Origin: Betaproteobacteria bacterium
GTDB taxonomy: Bacteria > Pseudomonadota > Gammaproteobacteria > Burkholderiales > Burkholderiaceae
DNA: 40,577 nucleotides
Direction: 5' to 3'
NCBI GenBank assembly: GCA_009921765.1
Contig: RFXC01000011.1
Location: 1 to 40,577, forward strand
The notes beneath the pieces were generated by a model that worked only from the letters and a program-made list of their open reading frames with translations, searched no databases and was not told the DNA's origin. The translations under genes and the position numbers were made by a program. Below, piece by piece: positions 24,111-31,609 of the stretch; position 1 is the first letter of the stretch; each line of letters starts with the position of its first letter.

Positions 24111-26177
24111 ATGTCCTCCCCTTCCGTCGACCCGGGTCGAAACGCCGCGCCGCTCGAGCGCGTCAGCGCCGAGGCCATGGCGCGGGCCGAAGAGATGATC
24201 GAACTCGAGGAGGGGGCGACCAACCGGCTGAGCGGCATGCTGGCGCGTTTCGTCACGCTGGTCGCGGTGATCATGTCCCTGTTTCATCTCTACACCGCCT
24301 ACGCAATCGTCAGGCCCGAGCATCTGCGGGCCACCCATCTCGCGTTCGTTCTGTTTCTTACTTTCCTGGTGTTCCCGGTTGCGCGGCGCTTTCGCAATCG
24401 GGTGATGTGGTGGGACTGGCTGCTCGCCGCCGGTGGCATTGCGGTAGCGGCCTGGCTGATCGCGGGCGGAGACGACTTTTTCGATCGGTCGATCGTCCCC
24501 GACGACTTGGACATTGTGTTTGGTGTGTTGATGATGGCCCTGATCCTCGAAGCCATGCGCCGAAGCGCGGGCTGGATCATGCCCTTCATCACGCTCTGCT
24601 TTGTCGCGTATGCATTCCTCGGGCCCTGGCTGCCCTCCCCCTGGACCCACAAGGGCTATGAACTGCCCCGACTGGTGGGGCACATGTACATGACGCTGGA
24701 AGGCGTGTTTGGCACCGCGCTGAGCGTGTCTTCCTCGCTCATCATCCTGTTCACCATCTACGGCGCGTTTCTGCAACATTCGGGAGCCGGGCGTTTTTAT
24801 CTCGATTTCTCGTTCGCGGCCATGGGGGGCAAGCCCATTGGCGCGGGCCGTACCGTCACGCTCGCATCGTTTCTGCTGGGCGGTCCGTCGGGCTCCGGCG
24901 TCGCCACCACCGTCACGCTGGGGGCAGTCGCCGCCCCCATGCTCTCGCGAGTGGGCTACTCGAAAGACGCTGCAGGGGGGTTGCTGTCCGCAGGCGGGCT
25001 GGGGGCCATCATTTCACCGCCAGTCCTCGGTGCTGCAGCCTTCCTGATCGCAGAGTTTCTCAAGATCTCCTATCTCGACGTGCTGCTGATGGCAGCCATC
25101 CCAACCTGCCTGTACTACCTCACGCTTTTTCTGATGGTCGAGATCGATGTCAGAAAATTCGGCATGAAGGACACCGTATTCGAGAAGGTGGAGTCCGCCT
25201 GGTCGCTCTCGCGGCGCTACTGGTTCCACTTCCTTTCGCTGGTCTCCATCGTCGGCTTCATGCTGCTCGGGTTCTCTCCCGAACTGTCGGTGTTCTGGGC
25301 AACGGTGGTGTCGCTCTTCACCAGCCTGCTGCGCGCCGAGTGCGCGCTGCTCCCGCACGGAATCTTCACCGGCAAAGTGCCGATTGGGCGCGGACTGTGG
25401 GAGTCGGGCCTGCTTCGTGCGCTCGATGATGGCGCGCGATCGGTACTCAATGTAGCCGCAACCTGCGCCGGCGCCGGCATCATCGTGGGCGTGGTCACGC
25501 TCACCGGGCTGGGTCTCAAGTTCAGCTCGATCGTTCTTCAATATGCGGGCAACTCTCTGCTGCTGACGGCCATCTACACCGCGCTGATCGTCTGGATCGT
25601 GGGGCTGGCCGTGCCGGTCACCGCGTCCTACATCATCTGCGCGGTGATTGCCGCGCCGGCACTGATGGCGCTCAAGGTGCCCGACTTCGCAGCGCACATG
25701 TTCATCTTCTATTACGCGGTGCTGTCTGAAGTGTCGCCGCCCACCGCGCTCTCGCCCTTTGCCGCTGCCTCAATCACCGGAGGCGATCCCTATCGCACCA
25801 CCCTGCAGTGCTGGAAATACACGCTCCCCGCGTTTCTGGTGCCCTTTATTTTCGTGCTCGATCCATCGGGGTCGATGCTGCTTCTGACCGGCTCCATGCG
25901 AACGCTGGCCGAAGCCGACTGGTTCGAGGTGGCGCGCGTCACCATCACCGCAGCGGCAGGCATTGCCGCGCTGGCGGGCGGATTTCAGGGCTGGTTATGG
26001 CTCAAGTGCCGAAGCTGGGAGCGCACCACGCTGTTCGTGGCCGGCGTTGCGCTGGTCTATCCTGCGCCCGCCAGCCACGCGTTGGGCTTCTCACTCTTTC
26101 TGCTTACGCTGGGCGCCCAACGGCTTCGCCTGCGAGCAGAACGCCGCGCCGCAGGCCCGCCAGACCGGATCAGCTGA
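24111..26177 (+). CDS. TAXI-TRAP transporter fused permease (4TM + 12TM)
   Basis: This 688-residue inner-membrane protein combines the small DctQ-like and large DctM-like TRAP subunits in one chain, as is normal for TAXI systems. A cytoplasmic N-terminal stretch (1 to about 40) leads to helices at LARFVTLVAVIMSLFHLYTAY, HLAFVLFLTFLVFPV and WWDWLLAAGGIAVAAWLI. The DctM part has IILFTIYGAFLQHSGAGRFY, LASFLLGGPSGSGVATTVTL, LSAGGLGAIISPPVLGAAAFL and HMFIFYYAVLSEVSPPTAL, the last being very typical. The length and order look complete. The stop overlaps the end of the convergent reductase gene by eight bases. Confidence 0.95.
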   Translation: MSSPSVDPGRNAAPLERVSAEAMARAEEMIELEEGATNRLSGMLARFVTLVAVIMSLFHLYTAYAIVRPEHLRATHLAFVLFLTFLVFPVARRFRNRVMWWDWLLAAGGIAVAAWLIAGGDDFFDRSIVPDDLDIVFGVLMMALILEAMRRSAGWIMPFITLCFVAYAFLGPWLPSPWTHKGYELPRLVGHMYMTLEGVFGTALSVSSSLIILFTIYGAFLQHSGAGRFYLDFSFAAMGGKPIGAGRTVTLASFLLGGPSGSGVATTVTLGAVAAPMLSRVGYSKDAAGGLLSAGGLGAIISPPVLGAAAFLIAEFLKISYLDVLLMAAIPTCLYYLTLFLMVEIDVRKFGMKDTVFEKVESAWSLSRRYWFHFLSLVSIVGFMLLGFSPELSVFWATVVSLFTSLLRAECALLPHGIFTGKVPIGRGLWESGLLRALDDGARSVLNVAATCAGAGIIVGVVTLTGLGLKFSSIVLQYAGNSLLLTAIYTALIVWIVGLAVPVTASYIICAVIAAPALMALKVPDFAAHMFIFYYAVLSEVSPPTALSPFAAASITGGDPYRTTLQCWKYTLPAFLVPFIFVLDPSGSMLLLTGSMRTLAEADWFEVARVTITAAAGIAALAGGFQGWLWLKCRSWERTTLFVAGVALVYPAPASHALGFSLFLLTLGAQRLRLRAERRAAGPPDRIS

Positions 26178-27159
26178 AACACACAACGGCGCGACCGCGA
26201 ACCCCGCCGTTGATCAGCGCCTCGCAGTGCGCAGGCAACTCGGCAAACGAAATACGGTGAACGATCTCGTCCAGCGCCTGAGGCCGCAGGTCGCCGGTCA
26301 TGCGGCGCCATGCACTGCCGCGCGAGGCGACCGGGTGGTTCGCGTTCACCCCGGCCAGCGTCACGCTTCGCAGGATGAACGGATAGATGGACGTGGTGAA
26401 CTGTTCGCCGGCCGCGTTTCCAAACGCCGCCACGATGCCGCGCTGTTTCATCGTGCGAAGGACGAAATCAAGCGGCGCGCCCCCTACGGCGTCAATCGAC
26501 CCCGCCCACAACTGCTCATCCAGCGGTCGGGTGTGCTGCGCCTGAATGTCGCGCCCGACTGCACGTACGCATCCGATGCTTTTCAGGTACTCATGCTCGG
26601 ATGTTTTACCGGTCATGCCCACCACCTGGTAACCAAGGCCTGCGAGCATGCTGATGGCGAAGCTTGAGCATCCGCCGGTGGCGCCGGTCACGATGATCTC
26701 GCCGTCTTCAGGACGTGTGCCGTGCTTCTCGATGGCTTCCACTGCAACTGCCGAGGTGTAGGCGGCAATGCCAAGCGCCACCACCGAGAAGGGGTCAAAG
26801 CCGTCGACCACGGGAAACACCTCGGAGGCCGGCGCGCGCACCACTTCGCTGTAGGCGCCATCGCGACTGATACCAAACTCGCGCCCGCCTTGAACCGTCA
26901 CCAGGTCGCCGGCGCGGAAGCGGGCGTCGCTTGAAGACTCCACCACACCGGAGACTTCGATTCCAGGCGTACAGGGGAAACGCTTGAGCACGTTGCCTGC
27001 GCCCGTGACCGCCCGGGCATCCTTGTAGTTGACCGCAGCGAACCGGCTTCGGATCACCACCTCGCCCGGGGACAGGTCATCGACCCCCAACTCCACAACA
27101 CGGCTGAAGCGATGGCCCGTGTCATCCCTAAATGTGCGGATTGCATTGAACCTCATCAT
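26170..27159 (-). CDS. YhdH/AcuI-type NADPH-dependent quinone oxidoreductase/acryloyl-CoA reductase
   Basis: This is a 329-residue zinc-free medium-chain dehydrogenase/reductase. FAAVNYKDARAVTG, PCTPGIEVSGVV and the Rossmann motif VTGATGGCSSFA (157-168) match the YhdH/YhfP family; AcuI members reduce acryloyl-CoA to propionyl-CoA with NADPH. The exact assignment within the family is inference. ATGs at 27159 and 27156 follow AGGAG, and the first overlaps the stop of the upstream CoA-transferase (AAATGATG), so the two are translated together. The pairing of a CoA-transferase with an acyl-CoA reductase suggests a short route that activates an unsaturated acid and reduces it. Confidence 0.87.
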   Translation of the reverse strand: MMRFNAIRTFRDDTGHRFSRVVELGVDDLSPGEVVIRSRFAAVNYKDARAVTGAGNVLKRFPCTPGIEVSGVVESSSDARFRAGDLVTVQGGREFGISRDGAYSEVVRAPASEVFPVVDGFDPFSVVALGIAAYTSAVAVEAIEKHGTRPEDGEIIVTGATGGCSSFAISMLAGLGYQVVGMTGKTSEHEYLKSIGCVRAVGRDIQAQHTRPLDEQLWAGSIDAVGGAPLDFVLRTMKQRGIVAAFGNAAGEQFTTSIYPFILRSVTLAGVNANHPVASRGSAWRRMTGDLRPQALDEIVHRISFAELPAHCEALINGGVRGRAVVCFS

Positions 27160-28391
27160 TTATCTCCTGCAGAGGCGCGCTCCCGCGCCGGATTGTCAAT
27201 CACTGCGCCTTGCGCGATCAGTCGCTCGACTTCCTCGGGCGTCAGACCAAAACCTTGAAGCACCTCACGCGAATGCTCACCGATAGAGGGTGGGGCATGG
27301 CGTACGCGCGACTGCGCGTTTCGGTCTCCGAGCAGGAAACCGGGGGACTGAAAGGTTGCACCCGACGGAAGCTGCATCGATACCGCAGCCCCCATGTGCT
27401 GGAACTGTTCGGATTGGGTCACCCAGGCGTAATCTGCAACGGGCGCGCACATGATGTCGCCCGCCTCGAGTAGAGGAATCCATTGCGCGGTTGGGCGCGC
27501 AACGAGTTTCTCCTCGATGAGAACGCGAAGCTCGCTGCGATGTCGGACCCGCGCGTCGTTATCGGCAAACCGGGGGTCCCGTTCGACCCCCTCGCCCAAC
27601 CCGAGCATCTGGCATAACGACCGCCAGCGCGGTGGCTGGTAGGCAGCCAGCATGATCCAGCCATCCGCCGTCCGGTAGGCTTCGTTCGGCGCTGCATAGG
27701 GAGCGGCGCTACCGATTCGACGGGGCAGCTCGCCGCTTGCGAGATACGACGCGATGCCGGTCTGCTGCAACATCAGGCCGGCTGCATACATGCTGACGTC
27801 AAGGTACTGGCCGCATCCAGAACGTTCTCTTGCCTGAAGTGCGCCCAGCACCGCAACCGTGCCAAGAAACCCGGTGGTCATGTCCACGGCCGGGACCTGC
27901 ACCTTGCATGGTTCAGCTCCCTCCACGCCAATCTGACTCATGAGACCTGAAAGCGCCTGAACCACGCCGTCGACACCCGGACGGTCGGCCCAGGGGCCGT
28001 CCTGTCCATAGGCGGTCACCGCACACCATATGAGCCTGGGATTGAGCGCCGACAACACCGGCCAGCCCACGCCGAGACGGCTCATCACGCCAGGCCGAAA
28101 ACTCTCGATCAACACATCGGCCGAAGCCGCCATGCGATGAACCGTGGCGACTGCCTCCGGCTTCTTGAGATCGAGGCAAAGCCCTTTCTTGTTGCGGTTG
28201 AAGCTGAGGGCGACGACTGAGTCACCGCTCAGCCAGGGCGGGCCGATCAACCGCCCCAGGTCGCCGCCGGGGGCCTCGATCTTGGTGACGTCTGCCCCCA
28301 TGTCTCCCATCAGCATGCCGATGGTAGGCCCGGCTCCGATCTGAGAAAAATCGAGAACCCTGATCCCTGCGAGCGCCTGACCTAGCGACAT
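27156..28391 (-). CDS. Family III CoA-transferase (CaiB/BaiF)
   Basis: This is a second CoA-transferase of 411 residues, only loosely like the first one (20004). The opening GIRVLDFSQIGAGPTIGML, GADVTKIEAPGGDLGR, FRPGVMSRLGVGW and AYGQDGPWADRPG fit the family. The likely catalytic Asp is residue 170 (VPAVDMTTG). The start at ATG 28391 (MSLGQALAG) is chosen over an in-frame opening 60 bases upstream, which reads through into the Bug gene's end. The seven-base gap from the Bug stop and the four-base overlap with the reductase show one operon: Bug, CoA-transferase, reductase. Confidence 0.92.
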   Translation of the reverse strand: MSLGQALAGIRVLDFSQIGAGPTIGMLMGDMGADVTKIEAPGGDLGRLIGPPWLSGDSVVALSFNRNKKGLCLDLKKPEAVATVHRMAASADVLIESFRPGVMSRLGVGWPVLSALNPRLIWCAVTAYGQDGPWADRPGVDGVVQALSGLMSQIGVEGAEPCKVQVPAVDMTTGFLGTVAVLGALQARERSGCGQYLDVSMYAAGLMLQQTGIASYLASGELPRRIGSAAPYAAPNEAYRTADGWIMLAAYQPPRWRSLCQMLGLGEGVERDPRFADNDARVRHRSELRVLIEEKLVARPTAQWIPLLEAGDIMCAPVADYAWVTQSEQFQHMGAAVSMQLPSGATFQSPGFLLGDRNAQSRVRHAPPSIGEHSREVLQGFGLTPEEVERLIAQGAVIDNPARERASAGDK

Positions 28392-28398
28392 GATCCGC

Positions 28399-29391
28399 CT
28401 ATTCGATCCGGATGCCGGTATCGCGCCCGATTGCCTGCCAGCGCCGAACATCGTCGCGAATCATCGCCTGCAATGCGGCAGGGCCCACGAAGCCAGGCTG
28501 AAAGCCCTGGTTCACCATCCGATCGCGCGTGTCGGGCGACTCGACGATCCGGCGCAGCTCGCCCGCCAGCCGATCGACGGCTTCAGCGGGCGTTCCGGCT
28601 GGCGCGAGGATTGAATACCAGAGCGGCACGTCGTAGCCGGGAACGCCCGACTCCGCCACCGTGGGCACCTCGGGCATCAAGGGCGAGCGCTGCGCTGGGG
28701 CCACCGCGATCGCGCGCAGCTTGCCCGCACGGACATGCTGGGCGACCGAAGCCAGGGTGGCAAACGCAGCCTGTACCTGCCCACCCAGCAGATCGGCGAC
28801 CGCAGGCCCCGTCCCCTTGTAGGGCACATGCGTGACTTCGATCTTCGCAAGCTTGTTGAGGAGTTCGAAGGCGAGATGCTGGGGCGTACCGTTACCGGGC
28901 GTAGCGTGGTTGAGTCGGGCAGGCTGACTGCGCGCGAGGGCGATCAGTTCGCCGACATTGTTCACCGGCACCGAGGGGTGAACCACCAGCAGCATGGGCA
29001 CCGATGCAACAAGCGCGACGGGCGAAAAATTCCGCTCGATATCGAACGGCAACTTCTGTCCGAGGCCCGGATTGATCGTGACCTGGTTCGAGGCAATGAC
29101 GATGGTGTAGCCGTCGGCCGGCGAGCGAGCCGCCTGATCAGTGCCCAGGTTGCCGCCGGCACCCGGACGGTTGTCGATCACGACCGGCCTGCCGAGCGCC
29201 TCGGCCATTTTTGGGCCCAGCATCCTCGCAAGAATATCGTTGCCACCACCCGGCGGAAACGGCACGATGAACCGGATCTCACGGCTGGGATATCCGCTCA
29301 CGGCACTCTGCGCCGCTGCACCCGCAGCGCTTGTCAAACCGGCGATTGCCGCGAGGGCTTTGAGTTGCAGGCGTCGCGCGTGACTGGTCAT
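28399..29391 (-). CDS. Bug-family (TctC-type) periplasmic solute-binding protein
   Basis: This is a 330-residue receptor and the first gene of a minus-strand operon with a CoA-transferase and a reductase. The leader reads ARRLQLKALAAIAG, close to the twin-arginine consensus (RRxxLK), and cleavage is likely before QSAVSGYPSR; this makes Tat export plausible. Family features are EIRFIVPFPPGGGNDILAR, VVIDNRPGAGGNLGTDQ, SPADGYT, THVPYKGTGPAVADLLGG and RSPLMPEVPTVAESG. ATG 29391 is preceded by GGGAG; a longer in-frame opening would add 15 residues before the signal peptide and is less likely. The ligand is probably the acid that the downstream CoA-transferase activates (inference). Confidence 0.92.
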   Translation of the reverse strand: MTSHARRLQLKALAAIAGLTSAAGAAAQSAVSGYPSREIRFIVPFPPGGGNDILARMLGPKMAEALGRPVVIDNRPGAGGNLGTDQAARSPADGYTIVIASNQVTINPGLGQKLPFDIERNFSPVALVASVPMLLVVHPSVPVNNVGELIALARSQPARLNHATPGNGTPQHLAFELLNKLAKIEVTHVPYKGTGPAVADLLGGQVQAAFATLASVAQHVRAGKLRAIAVAPAQRSPLMPEVPTVAESGVPGYDVPLWYSILAPAGTPAEAVDRLAGELRRIVESPDTRDRMVNQGFQPGFVGPAALQAMIRDDVRRWQAIGRDTGIRIE

Positions 29392-29550
29392 CCTGGACTC
29401 CCATGTGGGGCGTTGAGTTCGGGGGTCGGTGCGCATCCCGACTCAGCGCCGGGATTGCTCTTGACCGAGGCGCGATGCTAAACGATTACCGCCACCCCAA
29501 GCGGTCGCGCGTCTCGCTCGCGACCATTTTGCCAAGCGAACCGGTCACGG

Positions 29551-30225
29551 CTACCCGGCCGCCTGGCGTTCCAGCCAGCGATTGGTCAGGCGCTCGAGGG
29601 CGTGGTCATAAGCGGCCTCCACCTCGGATGCCGCCGTGGCGGTCAGGCTCATGTCCTTCAGCAATCCGTCCTGGAGACCATAGACCCAGCCGTGCACCAC
29701 CAACGTCTGTCCGCGCTGCCAGGCATCGCGAACAATGGTGGTTCGGCACACATTTCTCGCCTGTTCGAGCACATTCAGCTCGACCAGTGCGTTGATGCGG
29801 AAACGTTCCTCCAGCGACTCGAGAAAATCGCGATGCGTGTCGCGAACATCCTGTACGTGGCGAAGCCAGTTGTCGACCAATCCGGCGCGCTGATCCTCGA
29901 GCGCGGCACGCACGCCTCCGCAATTGCTGTGTCCCACCACGATGATGTGCTCGACCCCCAGCACGTCGACGGCATACTGCACCACGCTCAGTGCATTCAG
30001 GTCCGAGTGGACGAGCAGGTTTGCCACATTCCGGTGGACAAACATTTCGCCGGGCAGCAGATCGACCAGTTCATTGGCGGGAACCCGGCTGTCGGCACAG
30101 CCCAGCCACATATACCGTGGGCGTTGCTGTGCGAGGAGTCCGGTGAAAAAGCCCGGGCGGCTCGCCTCCACGCGGGCCGCCCATTCACGATTGCGCTCGA
30201 AAAGCGCTGACAGGTCACGGGTCAT
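29551..30225 (-). CDS. can: Beta-class carbonic anhydrase
   Basis: This 224-residue cytoplasmic zinc enzyme interconverts CO2 and bicarbonate, supplying bicarbonate to carboxylases. The ligands Cys43, His99 and Cys102 and the Asp45-Arg47 dyad (CADSRV, HSNCGG) are all visible. The N-terminus MTRDLSALFERNREWA is the usual start of Can-type enzymes, so ATG 30225 is chosen over an in-frame opening 54 bases upstream. A TATACT (minus, 30239-30234) lies so close to the ATG that the message would have almost no leader. Bicarbonate supply would support the acyl-CoA carboxylations expected in a region rich in CoA enzymes, but that link is general. Confidence 0.95.
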   Translation of the reverse strand: MTRDLSALFERNREWAARVEASRPGFFTGLLAQQRPRYMWLGCADSRVPANELVDLLPGEMFVHRNVANLLVHSDLNALSVVQYAVDVLGVEHIIVVGHSNCGGVRAALEDQRAGLVDNWLRHVQDVRDTHRDFLESLEERFRINALVELNVLEQARNVCRTTIVRDAWQRGQTLVVHGWVYGLQDGLLKDMSLTATAASEVEAAYDHALERLTNRWLERQAAG

Positions 30226-30233
30226 GAGCGCGG

Positions 30234-30239
30234 AGTATA
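30234..30239 (-). promoter_or_regulatory. Probable -10 element of the carbonic anhydrase gene
   Basis: TATACT on the minus strand ends nine bases from the ATG at 30225. Transcription would begin about two bases before the start codon, predicting a nearly leaderless message. Confidence 0.4.
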
Positions 30240-30304
30240 TCGGCGCCACGCCCGAATGACCCGAAGCGCCACCCGCCAAGCGGCGAGAGCTCCACGGGGG
30301 CGGC

Positions 30305-30310
30305 TACAAT
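30305..30310 (+). promoter_or_regulatory. Probable -10 element (TACAAT) of the RND efflux operon
   Basis: TACAAT lies 24 bases before ATG 30335 in the divergent gap shared with the carbonic anhydrase gene. The -35 position is poor. No repressor gene of the TetR type is adjacent. Confidence 0.4.
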
Positions 30311-30334
30311 CCGCGCTTCCTCCGGAAGCTCACC

Positions 30335-31600
30335 ATGATCCCATCCCTGCATGCCGCCGCGACACGCGGCAGTCCGGCTACGTTGCCGCACCCTGCTGCA
30401 CCAATGTCCCGCGCTGGCCTGGCCCTGGCTTTTGTACTCTGTGCCTTCCTTGGCGCCTGTGGCCCATCGGCCCCCGCAGGGCCCGCTGCTTCCGGCGCAG
30501 CGCCGGCCGCTGCGCCTCCTCCGCCGCCAGCGGTGGGGGTTGTCAAGGTCGCCTTGGGTGAAGTGGCGTTGGTCGAGGAACTGCCGGGACGGGTTGAAGC
30601 CTCGCGGGTGGCGCAGGTCCGGGCCCGTGCCGCGGGAATCGTTCAACAGAGGATGTTCCGTGAGGGCGCCGACGTAAAGGCCGGGCAGGTGCTGTTCCGG
30701 ATCGACCCCGCACCCTATGAGGCGGCCCTGGCGAGCGCGCAGGCCACACTCGCGCGAGCTCAGGCGAATCTCTCCCAGGCAAGCGCTCTCGCCGAGCGTT
30801 ATCGCCCACTGGTTGCGGCCAACGCGGTATCAAAGCAGGACTTTGCCAACGCGGTCGCCGCGCAAAAACAGGCTGAAGCAGAGGTCCTGGCCGGCCAGGC
30901 CGCAGTTCAAACCGCCACCATCAACCTGGGCTACACCACAGTTACCGCGCCCATCTCGGGGCGGATCGGTCGAGCCCTGGTGACCGAGGGTGCGTTGGTA
31001 GGTCAGGGGGAGGCTACCCCGCTGGCCATCATTCAGCAGATCGAACCGGTTTATGTGAATTTCACGCAGTCGGCCAACGAGGCCCTGCGCCTGCGGCGCG
31101 ACTTTGAGCAGGGACGACTCCTGCGCAGCACGGGGAACGAGGCGGCATTGATTCGCGTGGTGCTCGATGGGGGAACCGTTCATCCGCAAGCCGGGCGGCT
31201 GCTGTTCTCGGATCTGACGGTGGACGCGACCAGCGGGCAAGTCACCCTGCGCGCCGAGGTGCCGAACCCGGGCGGCGCCCTGCTGCCCGGTCTTTACGTC
31301 CGCGTGCGTATCGAGCAGGCCAAGGCGGCGCGCGCGATGCTGCTGCCTCAGCAGGCGGTCTCGCGCGCAAGCCAGGGTGATACGGTGATGGTGGTTGATG
31401 CCTCTGGAAAGATCTCGGTGCGGCCGGTGCGGGTGGGCGGTGCCAGCGGCGGCAATTGGCTGATTCTTGACGGACTGAATGATGGCGAGCAGGTGATCGT
31501 AGACGGATTCCAGAAGATCCGCCCGAACCAGCCTGTACGACCCGTACCCTGGACGCCGCCCGCGCCACCGGCAGCGCCGCCGGCCGCGCCGCGAAGCTGA
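30335..31600 (+). CDS. RND efflux periplasmic adaptor (AcrA/MexA family) lipoprotein
   Basis: This 421-residue protein is the periplasmic link between the RND pump and the outer-membrane channel. A lipobox LGAC (Cys42 from this start) follows a hydrophobic leader LALAFVLCAF, so it is lipid-anchored in the inner membrane. The barrel-sandwich/lipoyl halves (VEASRVAQVRARAAGIVQ, VTAPISGRIGR), the coiled-coil hairpin (LAQANLSQASALAERY and KQDFANAVAAQKQAEAEV) and the beta-barrel (QIEPVYVNFTQS) are in the usual order. The ATG at 30335 has GGAAG upstream; an in-frame ATG at 30404 would give a shorter, classical 18-residue leader and could be the real start. It is the first gene of the operon, ten bases before the pump gene. 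Confidence 0.93.
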   Translation: MIPSLHAAATRGSPATLPHPAAPMSRAGLALAFVLCAFLGACGPSAPAGPAASGAAPAAAPPPPPAVGVVKVALGEVALVEELPGRVEASRVAQVRARAAGIVQQRMFREGADVKAGQVLFRIDPAPYEAALASAQATLARAQANLSQASALAERYRPLVAANAVSKQDFANAVAAQKQAEAEVLAGQAAVQTATINLGYTTVTAPISGRIGRALVTEGALVGQGEATPLAIIQQIEPVYVNFTQSANEALRLRRDFEQGRLLRSTGNEAALIRVVLDGGTVHPQAGRLLFSDLTVDATSGQVTLRAEVPNPGGALLPGLYVRVRIEQAKAARAMLLPQQAVSRASQGDTVMVVDASGKISVRPVRVGGASGGNWLILDGLNDGEQVIVDGFQKIRPNQPVRPVPWTPPAPPAAPPAAPRS

Positions 31601-31609
31601 GGACGCTTC

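Noticed and set aside
29435..29455. Hairpin ATCCCG...CGGGAT as terminator of the carbonic anhydrase gene
   Set aside because: The stem has only six pairs with a nine-base loop and no T-run, so I did not list it as a feature.
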